Shown one piece after another: positions 1 through 10,287 of a stretch of 64,000 bases of DNA. The notes under the pieces are model-generated. The model was not told the DNA's origin. It did not search any database and was given only the letters and a program-made list of their open reading frames with translations. The stretch is from contig CAUYUJ010004302.1 of NCBI GenBank assembly GCA_963575745.1, forward strand, positions 465,743 through 529,742. Direction: 5' to 3'. The stretch comes from Prorocentrum cordatum (lineage: Eukaryota > Sar > Dinophyceae > Prorocentrales > Prorocentraceae). The position numbers were made by a program, and so were the translations under genes. How positions within the stretch are numbered: the first letter of the stretch is position 1; the number at the start of each line of letters is the position of its first letter.

Positions 1-563
1 CCGACATGACTGTTGCCCTCCGCGGCTCCAAAAACCCCGACCTCCTTCCCGGGGGTAGCTGTTCGTCCCGGACCCGCTCTTGGTCGTCCCCGAGCCCGAT
101 AACAAGCCCACGAACCCGAAATCCAAAAAGAAACACCGGATTGAGAAAAACATGTCCTCGGATCTCTGGGCACCTTGGCCACCACGAGGAGGGGAGCGAG
201 GAAGGGCAAGGGTGGGAGCAAAGAAAGGCGGCACCACCACAACCAGCGCGAGGGGCAAAAGGGGGGGTCCTCTTGATGGTGTGGTTCCTCTGCCCCGCTC
301 GAGGCATCTCCGGTGTCCAGCTCGGGGAGGCATCGTGGACCTGCCTCCTCGATGGAGGCTAGCCCCCTCGGGTGGTGGTGTCGCTTCCGCCTCCTGCGCA
401 GGGGGGCTGGAAAAGGGATGGGGACAGCAACAACGGAGGTGGGAGGAGGAGGAGGAGGAGGAGGAAAAACAAACGAACGAGCGACCACAACTCCGGACAA
501 GCGTCTGGCTCTCGCTAGCGACCTAGTGGGTGAGGCCACGGCCTCTGGTTCTTACTAACTGCC
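1..563. other. mostly unique sequence, no gene seen; part of a repeat pair
   Basis: No convincing coding sequence. The part at about 241-415 is a diverged copy of 59805-59970: both have a GGGGGGTC start, a TGGTGTGGT segment, then CAGCTCGGGGA(A/G)GCATCGTGGA and a GGTGGTGTNG(G)CGTCGCTTC stretch, in the same order and orientation. Its nature is unknown. Confidence 0.5.
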
Positions 564-1015
564 ATGTCGGAGGAGGAAGAGGAGGAGAGGGGGGGGGGGA
601 GGGAGGAAGAGAGAGGAGAAGAGAGGAGGAGAAAAAAGGAGGAGGATGAGGAGGATGACGAGGAGGAGGTGGAGGTGGAGGAGGAGGAGGAGGAGGAGGA
701 GGAGGAGGAGGAGGAGGAGGAGGAGAGGGGGGCGGAGGGAGGAGGAGAGAGGTGAAGAGAGGAGGAGAAAGGAGGAGAAGGAGAAGGAGGAGGAGGAGGA
801 GGAGGAGGAGGAGGAGGAGAGGGAGGAGGAGAAGGAGGGGCAGAAGGAGGAGGAGGAGGAGGAGCAAGGAGGAGGAGGGAGGAGAAGAGAGGAGGAGGAA
901 GGAGATCGAGGCAGGGGGCGAAATCTATGAGAACGGCGACGAGGGCGAGGACGACTAGAGGGCGGAGAGTCGAGGAAGAGGGGGAGAAGGAGGAGGAGGA
1001 GGAGGAGGAGAAGCA
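564..1015. repeat. (GAG)n polypurine tract
   Basis: Long, imperfect GGA/GAG repeat with the purine strand on +. All frames stay open across it, so the Glu-, Arg- or Ser-rich open frames here are artefacts. No LINE adjoins this tract. Confidence 0.9.
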
Positions 1016-1349
1016 GGGGGCGAAGCGAGCGGAAGAGGAGGGACTCGCACCCGGCCGCCGAACCGAGGGCGGCGCGGATCGGGGTCCCGGCGAAGACGGA
1101 GAGCAGCTCGGCCTGCTGCGCGACAGGCCCAACTCCTTTTCCCGTCCGTCTCCGCTGCTCTCCCCTGCTCCTCTCCCGCGCCGCGGACGCTGCAGCTCCC
1201 CCCCCTTCACCCCACCCCCATGTGCCCCCCTGTTGCTCTGGCTCCTCCTCCTCCTCCTCCTCCTCCTCCTGCTGCTCATGTTGCCCTCTTCCTCTTGCTG
1301 CGTTCTCCGGGCGGGCACGGAGGGGCAGGATGAAGTGCAGGAGGCTGGG

Positions 1350-1350
<1 letters not shown>
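1016..1350. other. GC-rich spacer with short CTC tract, no gene seen
   Basis: Unique sequence with a short (CTC)n run near 1245-1275. Nothing recognisable. Confidence 0.5.
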
Positions 1351-1429
<79 letters not shown>

Positions 1430-1660
1430 GCGTGCGTGTGTGCGTGTGTGCGCGTGTGCGTGTGTGCGTGTGTGCGTGTGTGCGTGTGTGCGTGTGTGCG
1501 TGTGTGCGTGTGTGCGTGTGTGCGTGTGTGCGTGTGTGCGTGTGTGCGCGCGCGTGTGTGTGTGTGTGTGTGTGGTGTGTGTGTGTGTTCGTGTGCGTGT
1601 GCGTGTGCGTGTGCATGTGCGTGCGTGTGTGTGCGCGCGTGTGCGTGTGTGTACTATTAG
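1351..1660. repeat. (GT)n microsatellite grading into GTGTGC repeats
   Basis: About 70 bp of pure GT, followed by GTGTGC and GTGC variants. The Cys-Val open frames are artefacts of the repeat. Confidence 0.95.
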
Positions 1661-2995
1661 GTGATGTCACAGACGCTGGGGGCGCTTTCTTCTTCGCTTT
1701 CATGATGGACGTGCTTGTCCCCGTTTGGGGGTTCATGTGCTTACCAATCCTCCTACACTGGGTTGTAGTTTTGGATACAGCGCTGCTTGCGCAACTGTCC
1801 TCCTCGCAGCTCCCTGGGGGGCTGCGAACTGCGCAACCGTCTTCATTTTCGTGGGCCCCTTGGAGGCACGGCTGAGTCCCGGAATACGCGGGCCCAGCAG
1901 AGACCCCGCAGGTCCCTGGGTGGCTGCGAGCAGCACAGCTGTCATCACTTTCGAAGGCTCCTGAGAGGCATGGCGGAGCCCAGCCGAGACCTGCAGCTCC
2001 CTGGGGGACGGGCTCCTGGGAGGCAGGACGGGGTCTGGGGAGGACGCGGACCCAGCCGAGACCTCGCAGCTCCCTGGGGGGCTGCGAACTGGGCAACTGT
2101 CACCAAGTTCGGGGGCTTATGGGAGGCACGGCGGAGTAGGGAGGTACGCGCACTCCCTAGGGGGCTGCGAGCTGCTCAACTGTCGCCTGCCACTTCCGTG
2201 GGCTCCTGGGAGGCACGGCGGAGTCGGGGGCCACACGCGCACACAGGTGAGACCTCGCTGCTCAAGGGTCTGCTGCGAACTGCTTCACTGTTGCCACTTA
2301 CGGGGGCTCCTGAGAGGTTCAGCGGAGTCGGGAGCCACGCGAAACCAGCCGAGACCTCGCGGCTCCCTGGGAGGCTACGAAGTGCACAATTGTCTTTCGC
2401 AGGCTCGTGGGAGGCACCGCGGAGATGAGGGCACCGCAGATCGTGCATAGCTGTCGACGTGCTTGTCTTGTTGTATGGAGCGTTTATGCAAATAGTGCCC
2501 TCGCGTGGGGAAAGAGTTGCACGTCTCGAAGAAATTCCATGTTGGTTTTCTCGATCGGGACGTTTTCGGATTTGTCACATGTTGTACTGCCGCTGTCTTT
2601 CCCAACCCTCCTGCGTTGGACTCCTGTTTTGAATGCAGCACTGCGGTCGCGACTCCTTCTCCTTCTTCTCCTCCCCCCTACTCCTGACTCCTCCTGCGAT
2701 GGTCCCTGGGTGGCTGCGAAATGTTCAACTGTCGCCACTTTCGTGCGATCCTGGGAGGCGCAGTGGAGCAGCGGAGCACTGGAGACCTCGCAGCTCCCTG
2801 GGGGTCGCGAATTGCGAATGTGTCGCCACTTTCTTGCGATCTTGGGAGGTACGGCAGAGTCGCGGACCCAGCCGAGACGTCGCAGCTTCCTGGGTAGCTG
2901 CGGACTGCGCAACTGTCGCCACTTGCGTGAGCTGCTGGGAGGCACGGAGTAGCAGAGCACCTGAGATCTCGGCGTTCCTGGGCGTTCCTGGGGCT
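1661..2995. repeat. degenerate ~90-bp satellite, direct orientation
   Basis: About ten degenerate units, each with GCAGCTCCCTGGGGG, GCTGCGAACTG, a CAACTGTCGCCACTTTCGT-like block and a TGGGAGGCACGG block. Spacer segments near 1740-1800 and 2590-2660 resemble each other (AACCCTCCTGCGTTGG-like). The same sequences recur in reverse at 42785-43330, so this is a dispersed satellite-containing repeat. No gene. Confidence 0.75.
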
Positions 2996-3089
2996 CCTCG
3001 CCCGCGATTTGGACCGTCTTGAGGCCTCAGAGTCTCCTCGGAAGCGACGAGGCGAGATACTGCATAACATGAACTTTCATTTGTGTTTG

Positions 3090-3300
3090 AACGTGTTTAG
3101 CGTCCTGGGGGCCTCTTGGGATCCTCTTGTGGCCTCTTCGGGGCCTCTCGGGGCCGCTTGGTGCCATCTTGAGCTTTCTCTGGCAATCTGGAAGCCATCT
3201 GGGGCCTTCTGGGAGGGCTTCCGGGCGGTCTTGGGCTCTCTGGGGCCATCTGGGTGCCATCTTGGAGGGTCCCCACCAAAGGCCCCGGTCAACCCATTGA
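3090..3300. repeat. degenerate GGGGCCTCTTG-type repeat
   Basis: A run of loosely repeated GGGGCC(T/A)(T)CTTGG words. The same texture recurs at 40880-41850, and on the other strand at about 61090-61270. Confidence 0.6.
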
Positions 3301-3404
3301 GATTTGGTGGACCTGGTTTTGGCCCCCAGGACGCTGCTCCGTGACAGAGACATAGATCGGTAGATACATTCATTAATTGATATATAGAGAATCCGATAGC
3401 CCCC

Positions 3405-3720
3405 CGCAACTGCGGATAAGAGTGAATGGGCGGCGGGGTCGTCGGCAGCCTACGAAACTCTGAAGAAGCCCGCCGCAAGAGCCTACATTGACCATACATT
3501 GCACAACGAGTCCGCCGCAGGCGCCGACTTTCGTCAAAGCAACGTGGGTGGGTCGCGGGTTGGTCGCGGGTGGGTCGCAGGGTGGGTTGCGGAATGGGTC
3601 GCGGGCTGGTCGCGGGGTGGGTCGCGGGTGGGTCGCGGGCGGGTCACGGGCAAGGACGACGACATCAACACAACGCAACAACAACAACAACAACAACAAC
3701 AATCCGCACCGCGGAACCCC
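3405..3720. repeat. composite dispersed repeat with GGGTGGGTCGC minisatellite
   Basis: Order: a TGCGGATAAGAGTGA block, a CCCGCCGCAGGCGCCGA block, a GGTGGGTCGCGG minisatellite of about ten units, then an (AAC)n tract. The arrangement recurs, with parts missing, at 38467-38700 and 48930-49115. A minisatellite of this kind is alone at 6535-6610, and the reverse order is at 63600-63850. Confidence 0.75.
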
Positions 3721-3789
3721 ACTTCAGCCACGCACCCAGGGACAGTGAATGCCCGTTCGGCCCTTCACTCTGATGTTTGATACATCTCT

Positions 3790-4313
3790 GCGTTGTGCGT
3801 GTGTGTCTTGCTTGTGTTGGGTGTGTTGTGTGTGATGCGTGTGTGTGTGTGTGTGAGAGTGTGCGTGTGCGCGTGTGCGCGTGTGTGTGTGTGTATGTTC
3901 AATGTGTGTGTTCTTTGTGCTGTAGGTGTTGTGTGTGTTATGTATGTCGTGTGTGGTGTGTTTGGTGTGTGGTGTGTGCATGTTCAGTGTGTACACTCTG
4001 TGTGCAGTGTACGACGGGGCTCGATGTTCGGAGGCTGTTTCAAGCTAAACTGCTCTTTCTGTAAAATCGTGTTGAAAAGGGGCTCGATTGTTCGAGGAGT
4101 TCCTGGGCGAAGCTTCAACATGTTCGGCTGACTTCCATCATGTGTTTGACGGTTGTACGGAAAAGGGATTGAAACAGAAGGCCGTGCTTTTGGACCACGA
4201 CCTCGCGATCTGCTTTAAAAGTGCGTCCTCTGTCCCAAGGCGAGACGGCCAGGACAGATCGAGAACGACACAACTATCGCCTCTGAGCTCTACTCCCTCG
4301 GAGAAGTGCGCGT
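3790..4313. repeat. GT-rich stretch plus ~300-bp segment paired with 34860-35553
   Basis: GT-rich DNA is followed by a segment that starts GGGGCTCGATG and ends CCTCTGAGCTCTACTCCCTC. A diverged copy with the same start and end lies at 35209-35553. Both copies contain a short open stretch reading KAVLL, two residues, D, then IC. It could be the 3' part of an old mobile element or of a decayed gene. Confidence 0.5.
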
Positions 4314-4319
4314 GATAAT

Positions 4320-4603
4320 ACGTGTGTGTATATATCTAGACACAGGTGTGTGCAGAAAACGACTCCTATACATACAATTTCGTACGTGGACAAAAGATCC
4401 GAACGACATCGCACAACGGCGACGACGCCTCGATAAGAGGGGCGGAGTGGTGACAAGGGGTCGGGCGCGACCCTACCACACCCGAGGATCTGGGGGGAGC
4501 ACGCCCGCGCAAGAGAACGCGCGCCCGAAGAGGCCGATCCGAGAGGATTCTGTTGCACCTTCGGGCGGGGCTTGTCTGTCCCATCGCGCCATTTGTGAAG
4601 AGG
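4320..4603. other. unique spacer, no gene seen
   Basis: No feature recognised. Confidence 0.5.
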
Positions 4604-4760
4604 CCTTGGGACACACACATAAGTACACACAAATAACCGGATTCCCCATATTTCTCTCCATATTTTCTGTGTTTTTGTCTCCCCCCCCGCTTCCCATATT
4701 TTCCAATATTTTCTGGGGAATTGACGATTACTTGTGTCTGTGTGTTTGTTCCCCTCCTGA
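4604..4760. repeat. family D dispersed repeat, copy 1
   Basis: Starts GGGACACACACATAAGTAC and carries GATTCCCCATATTT and TTTTCTGGGGAATT as inverted blocks. It ends TGTGTCTGTGTGTTTG then CCCCTCCTGA. Confidence 0.85.
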
Positions 4761-4860
4761 ATCTGTCCGTGCCGAATCCATGTCGAACGCATCGAGTCCG
4801 TGTGGAATCGGTATCGAATCCGTGTCGAGACCACGTCGACTCCACGCCAGAGCACAAAAA
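4761..4860. repeat. degenerate 12-bp GAATCCGTGTC repeat
   Basis: About eight loose units of GAATCCGTGTCGA. A similar array (GAGTCCGCGCC) is at 49315-49415. Confidence 0.6.
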
Positions 4861-5048
4861 CAACCTGCACGACAGGAGGTCCCCCCGAAGATGGCAGCCT
4901 CGCTGTCGTACCACCTGGACAGCAGGTCGCGCCCGCTCCCGTCGAACCTCGCGGCGCGCCGGCCGGAGACTCTTCAGGGCCGCCGGGCCACCGGGAGCTC
5001 CGCACCCAGATCTCGCGGACGAGGCGGTAAGAGCACTGGAGAAAGAAC

Positions 5049-5228
5049 CACTGGATTTAGGTCGGGCATGCCCCCCTACAGACGGATTTTGGACGAATAA
5101 TAAAACATAGTCAAACCATAAACACACAATATTCACACATGGGCCAACAAAAACCGTCCCCAGAGTTGTTGTTGTTCTGTTTTTGAACACTCCCCCTGCA
5201 GAGGGACAGGCCCGACGTAACACTGGAT
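5049..5228. mobile_element. family A MITE, complete, with 8-bp target duplication
   Basis: The body at 5057-5220 (164 bp) starts TTAGGTCGGGC and ends GCCCGACGTAA, so the ends are inverted repeats that continue inward (CATGCCCCCCTACAG against CTGCAGAGGGACAGG). It is flanked by CACTGGAT at 5049-5056 and 5221-5228. There is no coding capacity. An 8-bp duplication fits hAT-like elements, but assignment needs an autonomous partner. Confidence 0.9.
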
Positions 5229-5275
5229 AAGGAGCACGGGGTCTTGAAGCCAATGGAACATCAGTGAATGAATGG

Positions 5276-5431
5276 GCCCCAGGACACACAAATAAATACA
5301 CACACATAAAAAGATTCCCCCTGTTTTCCTATATTTTCTGGGTTTCTGTCTTCCCCCCCACTTCCCATATTTTCCCATACTTTCTGGGGAATCGAAGATG
5401 AAGTGTGTCTGTATGTTTCTTTCCCTCCTGA
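5276..5431. repeat. family D dispersed repeat, copy 2
   Basis: Starts CCCCAGGACACACAAATAAA and contains GATTCCCC and GGGGAATC inverted blocks. It ends TTCTTTCCCTCCTG. Confidence 0.85.
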
Positions 5432-5434
5432 ATG

Positions 5435-6200
5435 AAGGCCCTTTTGGTTGACGGGAGCCCACGTGGCCCCCGGCGCTGCCCGCTGTGGGCCTGCTTTGGG
5501 TTGCATTTGCGACACGGCTGGCACTGGAGCGAGGCCGAGTTTGGCCCGGGCTCGGCCCGGCGCGATGGAGGCGAGAAGAACGAGGGGGAGGAGACACAGG
5601 AGGGGCTGTTTTAAACATGCTTAACACATGTTCAGAACATTTTCCTACATTTTAGACGCTTAAAATTCAATGATAGGGCCGTTAGGGTGTTCATTGTCGT
5701 GGTATTCACAACTTTACAGGAGGGATGTTCACGAATAGTCAAAAGATAGTCTGGGAACGGTTTTTGTTGAAGCATGTTTGAAACATGATGTTTGCGTGTC
5801 TTTGTTCTGTCCAAATGCGGCCCAAACTCAGGAACAAAATCGCCGCCCAGGGCCCCCCGTGGAGCAGACCTCGAACGCACCGAGATCTCGGACCCGGGGC
5901 CGCGCATGGGAGCAGTGATACCGTCGGGCGTCTGGGCAGGCCCCGCGAGCTCGGCACGCAGCGCACAGGTCGTGGGACTGGCTCGGGGCGGGGGGGGAGG
6001 GGCAGCGAGCTGAAATCGTTGATGCATGGCCGATGGATCGGCCATGGGACCCTCCGGGCGACACCGCACGGAGTGGGCTGTCGGGCACCATGTCGGCGAT
6101 CCATTGGCGCTTTGGGGGTGGATGCGTTCCCCCCTGAGCCTATCCCCTCCTGACGTTGACCCTGACACCCGCTCTCGCCCAGAGCTGAGGACCGCCGCTC
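5435..6200. other. unique sequence, no gene seen
   Basis: No frame with convincing protein character. A (GA)n run follows at about 6217-6262. Confidence 0.5.
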
Positions 6201-6534
6201 TTGCTAAGGGCAGCGCAGAGAGAGAGAGAGAGAGATAGAGCGATAGAGAAAGAGAGAGAGAGAACCCGAACATGTTTTCGCCCTCGCAAGCGGCTCGTCC
6301 TCAAGGCACAGGCCCCGACAGTTGTGCGGCAGCGCCCGCCACGGCCATCGTTTCGCATGTCCAACGTCAGGCGACGTGCAGATTGCCAGAACATCGGCTG
6401 GCTGGCTGATGCAACCACTCCTGCCTGCGCCCCCGAAAAACGCACCCCGCGAGAGAAGCCCCAGAAAGATCGACATACGAATACGAAGCACCCCGCCATG
6501 GCGGCTAAGCGTGCGGGGCGAGCGCTGGGCGGCC

Positions 6535-6610
6535 GCGGCGTGGGTCGCGGGGGTGGGTCGCGGGCGGGGTCGCGGGGTTTGGGCCGCGGGCTGGGTCGCG
6601 GGGGGCCACT
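6535..6610. repeat. GGGTCGCGG minisatellite
   Basis: Short array of GGGTCGCGGG units like those at 3540 and 38500. Confidence 0.7.
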
Positions 6611-7540
6611 GGATCCCCCTTCGCCCACGCACCCAAACGATGGTGTAATGCGGGATGACGATGTATTAAAAAAATGGGAGAGAACGATATAAAAAAACAT
6701 AGTTTTCCGCTATTTGTGCACAATTTTCTGACTGGAGGAGAACGATTACAAAAAATAGCTTTCCAGCCCGCGGCCAGTTTTTTCTCATCGCCATCCCGGG
6801 CGCCGCCGCGTGAACACGACCCCCGGTTATTCATTAATCGTCATCCCCCATTAAGACCGTTCGGCCCCCGCACTCTGCTCTTTGACTCCCTCCCGCGCCT
6901 GCCCCCGGCTCCGGCTTCCACCGGCCAGCCCCGGCGGCACGCGACTAGTGAGAGCGACCCCGTGGGCGGGGGGCGGCCTCCGTAAAGCGCGGCGTGCCGA
7001 TCGCCGCGGCGCGGTGCACCGGCAGCGGCATATGCGCCCAAGCGACGGAAACAGACACAGCAGTGGCCATCGACGTTTGCTCGGCGCGTCGCCGCGGCGG
7101 CCCCGGCGACACGCCATGCCGCGGAAGTGATGCAGTCGGGGCGTTGACCTAAGGAACCCTAAACAAGGAACGAGGCCCCTTGTCTCCATAAGTTAAACTT
7201 CGATTTCCGATCGAAAACATAAGGGAAACCTGAGGCAAGCTGTGAAACACTTAAGGAACGCGGAGCCCCTCCCCAACCAAAAGGGTTCCTTCTTCAGGGC
7301 CCCGACTGTAGCGTGTCGGCGTGTCGCTCCGCTCCGGGGGGGGAGGCTGGGCGAGGCTCGGGAAGTTGACGCGTGGGGATCCGGAAGTGGCCGCATCAGA
7401 AGGGTGCGCGATGAGGATGCACGGGCCCTGGGCGCCCACGTCGGAGCTGCTCGAGCGTGGCGCGGCCAACAAGAGTGGTCCTGGATGGACCGAGGAGGCA
7501 AGGATGCAAGGTACCCTTGGGAAGGCTGCCCATCCTTACT
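6611..7540. other. unique sequence, no gene seen
   Basis: No supported gene. The part near 7325-7365 shares GTCGCTCCGCTCC and GGGCGAGGCTCGGG with 44683-44722. Confidence 0.4.
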
Positions 7541-7717
7541 CCTTGGCGGCGCGCACAAGGGGGTTGAGGGGGGGGAGGGCTTCTTAGGGGGAGGCTGCTT
7601 CTTGGAAGGCGCCGGCCTTACATCTATAGATACCGCCCGCGCCTCCTGAAAAGCAGGGGTGCTTCTGAGAAGCCCTCCCCCCTCCCCCCACCCCACTTCT
7701 GCGCGTGGCTGAACTAT
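7541..7717. repeat. family E foldback element, copy 1
   Basis: The left arm (GGCGGCGCGCA ... GGGCTTCTTAG ... GAAGGCGCCGGCC) and the right arm (GCAGGGGTGCTTCTGAGAAG ... TGCGCGTGG) are inverted complements around a short loop. Other copies are at 29333 and 62081. Confidence 0.75.
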
Positions 7718-7784
7718 GCGGGTCGACACTGTACCGGCGACGCGACACGCTGACCCAAAGTTCCTGGGCGCAGACTTTCGAAGC

Positions 7785-8065
7785 TTAGGAGGAGGAGGAG
7801 GAGGAGGAGGAGGAGGGGGAGGAGGAGGGGAGGAGGAGGAGGAGGGGAGGGAGGAGGAGGAGGAGGAGGGGAGGGAGGAGGAGGAGGAGGAGGAGGAGGA
7901 GGAGGAGGAGGGAGGAGGAGGAGGGGGGAGGAGGGAGAGGAGGGGGAGGAGGAGGAGGAGGAGGAGGAGGAGGAGGAGGAGGAGGAGGAGGAGGAGGAGG
8001 AGGAGGAGGAGGGAGGGAGGAGGGGGACGAGGAGGAGGGGGAGGAGGAGGAGGAGGAGGAGGAGG
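7785..8065. repeat. (GGA)n microsatellite
   Basis: About 280 bp of nearly pure GGA repeat on the + strand. It has no LINE at its edges. Confidence 0.95.
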
Positions 8066-8544
8066 GCGGCTGTCTTGGCCCCAGCCCTCGGGGGGGCCCA
8101 GCGCCCCCGGCGGCGCCCCGGGGGGCCCCCAGAAAGCCGCGCGGGCCGTCGGGAGCTTCTGCCTGTGCAGTGTGTGTGCTCCTCCGAGGCGTGTGCGCTT
8201 CTCTGGTTTGGACCCCTCTCCCTCTCGCGAAAGCGGCACCTGGTATGACTGCCTACCGGACAGCCCCACCCCAACCCGAAGGCCCGAATTTCCGGTGGGG
8301 GGGGGGTACGGGTTCCATACCTATGTTTGTCAGTGTTCCCCGACCGCCCCCCCTTATTGGAAATGGAAAGCGAATTGAGGCCTTCGGGTTAGGTTGGGGT
8401 GGTTTGGTGGGTGGTGATGGTGTCACTCCCGCGAAGGGCCAACTTCCTGCGCGTTTGGCAGGACCGCCTGCTCCTGCTCCTGCTCCTGCTCGGGGACTCT
8501 AGCTCCTGCACCTGCCGCAGCTTCTGCTCCAATTGGGGAAGGGG

Positions 8545-8940
8545 TAAGCGCAGGAGGAGGAGCAAGAAAAAGATGAGGCGAGGAGGGGGAGGAGGAGGAT
8601 TCAGAGAAGGAGGAGGGAGGAAGACGACGACAAGTAGCAGAGAGCACGAGGAGGTGGAAGAGAAGGGACGACGAGGAAGAGGGGAGGATAAGGATGGGGA
8701 AGGGGAAGGGAAGGACATCAAGGTGCAGGAGGAGGAGGAGGAGGAGGAGGGTGACGAGGGGGACGACAAGGATGCGAGGGAAGATGGAGGAAAGAGGGGA
8801 AAGGGCACTTTGGAAGTCTTGATAAAAACTGCTCGAACACGGAGACGGGGGAGGGGATGAGGGCAACACGGAGGAGGAGAAGGAGAGGAGGAGGAGGAAA
8901 AGGAGGGAAGAAGGAGGAGGCAGGATGATGTACGAGGGGA
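8545..8940. repeat. interrupted GGA/GAA-rich tract
   Basis: Purine-rich repeat with several short GGA runs. The Ser/Pro/Leu-rich minus-strand open frames across it are artefacts. Confidence 0.75.
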
Positions 8941-9135
8941 GCCAGGGCAAGGAGGAGGAGGGGCGAGGAGGCCAAGGAGAAGGGGACAAGGCTCGGGGCA
9001 ACCAAGAGGTGCCGATGCCGCTGCGCCCCAGACCTCTCGCCCCCCGTGCGCTCCGGCTGAGATCTCGGGACGAATCCGGCCGCGACGACGAGGGATGGGC
9101 ACGGTCGAACCGTGTGGCGACTAGAGGAAACATAA

Positions 9136-9274
9136 CTATGCACATACACCGATTCTGGCCAGGCCCATCCTGAGCCCAGGATCGGTGCATATGCCCTCCT
9201 ACCTTGGCCAGGAAGGCATATGCACCGATCATGGGTCAAGGATGGGCCTTGCCAGGATCGGTGCATGTGCATAA
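9136..9274. repeat. nested foldback (family F), copy 1
   Basis: The arms start TATGCACATACACCGAT and end ATCGGTGCATGTGCATA. The halves form additional hairpins (CGATCCTGGGCTC-like, and GGCATATGCACCGAT against ATCGGTGCATATGCC). The same layout recurs at 59053-59189. Confidence 0.75.
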
Positions 9275-9289
9275 TTCTCTTCGCCCGAG

Positions 9290-9840
9290 GCGACAAGAGC
9301 GCGTGCCAAGAGGAAGATCCCCTGCGCCGAGGGCTTCCACAGCCTCGGGCAGATCCCCCCCCCAACGAGCCCCACTCCAGAGTGGAGAAGCCCGTATTCG
9401 GCAGGTCCGTGCCGTGACGACCCCGGCGTTGGTTTTTCTGACACCGCACGGATCGTTCAGCCTTGAACGATCGGCGGCTCTTCGATCGCCCAATCGTTTC
9501 ATAAAAAAATGGAGTAGCAAAGAAAGTGTAAGAAAACGTTTGATCTGGCAATAAAACAAAAGAAACATATTTTTGTGGGACAAATCAGATTTTAGAAAAC
9601 AATTGTGCGAACAAAAATGAATGTTTAATTGTTCGATTCTGGGCCACCGGCGGCGTTCCACCTCGAACGCCCGCGGTGGGGTCGACGAGGGCCGACGCGA
9701 CGCGACCCTGCCGCACACGGAGGGCGTGAGGGCCCCCCACCGGGTGTGCCCAGTCGCCGAGGGTCCGGAGCCCCACGAGGGTGCCCCGGAGAAGCCGCGC
9801 AGTCCAAGGCGGGTGCGCCACGACGTCACAGTCATAACCC
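9290..9840. other. unique sequence upstream of the E1 insertion tract, no gene seen
   Basis: A locally AT-rich patch at 9480-9640 stands out from GC-rich surroundings. No coding frame or known element is recognised. Confidence 0.4.
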
Positions 9841-9849
9841 ATCCTGACA

Positions 9850-10047
9850 AGGGGGAGGAGGAGGAGGAGGAGGAGGAGGAGGAGGAGGAGGAGGAGGAGG
9901 AGGAGGAGGAGGAGGAGGAGGAGGAGGAGGAGGAGGAGGGGGAGGAGGAGGAGGAGGAGGGGGAGGAGGAGGAGGAGGAGGAGGAGGAGGAGGAGGAGGA
10001 GGAGGAGGAGGAGGAAGGAGCAGGAGGAGGAGGAGGATCAGGAGGAG
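9850..10047. repeat. (GGA)n tract at the 3' side of LINE E1, ending in its target duplication
   Basis: Nearly pure GGA on +. Its last 15 bases (10033-10047, GAGGATCAGGAGGAG) are repeated at 18130-18144 on the other side of E1. The internal ATC interruption makes this match specific rather than a by-product of the microsatellite. Confidence 0.9.
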
Positions 10048-10287
10048 AGCAGCGGAGAGCAGCGGCAGGACGTCGCGTCGGCCAGGCCAACGTCGCGTCG
10101 GCCAGGCCAACTAGACGCAGCACAGGCGGCCAGGGGGCCGCAGCCTCAGGGGAGGCCAGTGATGCCGATCACGTCGACGGACGCGAAGGGCGGCGCGCTG
10201 GGGCCAGACCGCCGCGCAGCGCCGTGCGGCGAGCCGCTGGGGCCAGAACGCCACGCAGCGGCTGCCCGTGCCAGGAGAGGCCGACCC

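Noticed and set aside
515-2096. Ser-, Pro-, Glu- and His/Thr-rich open frames on both strands
   Set aside because: Direct translations of (GGA)n and (GT)n; every frame is open and composition follows the repeat.
7193-8378. Long Pro/Leu/Ser and Gly/Glu frames across 7785-8065
   Set aside because: Produced by the (GGA)n tract. Flanking parts overlap a foldback element and lack domain features.
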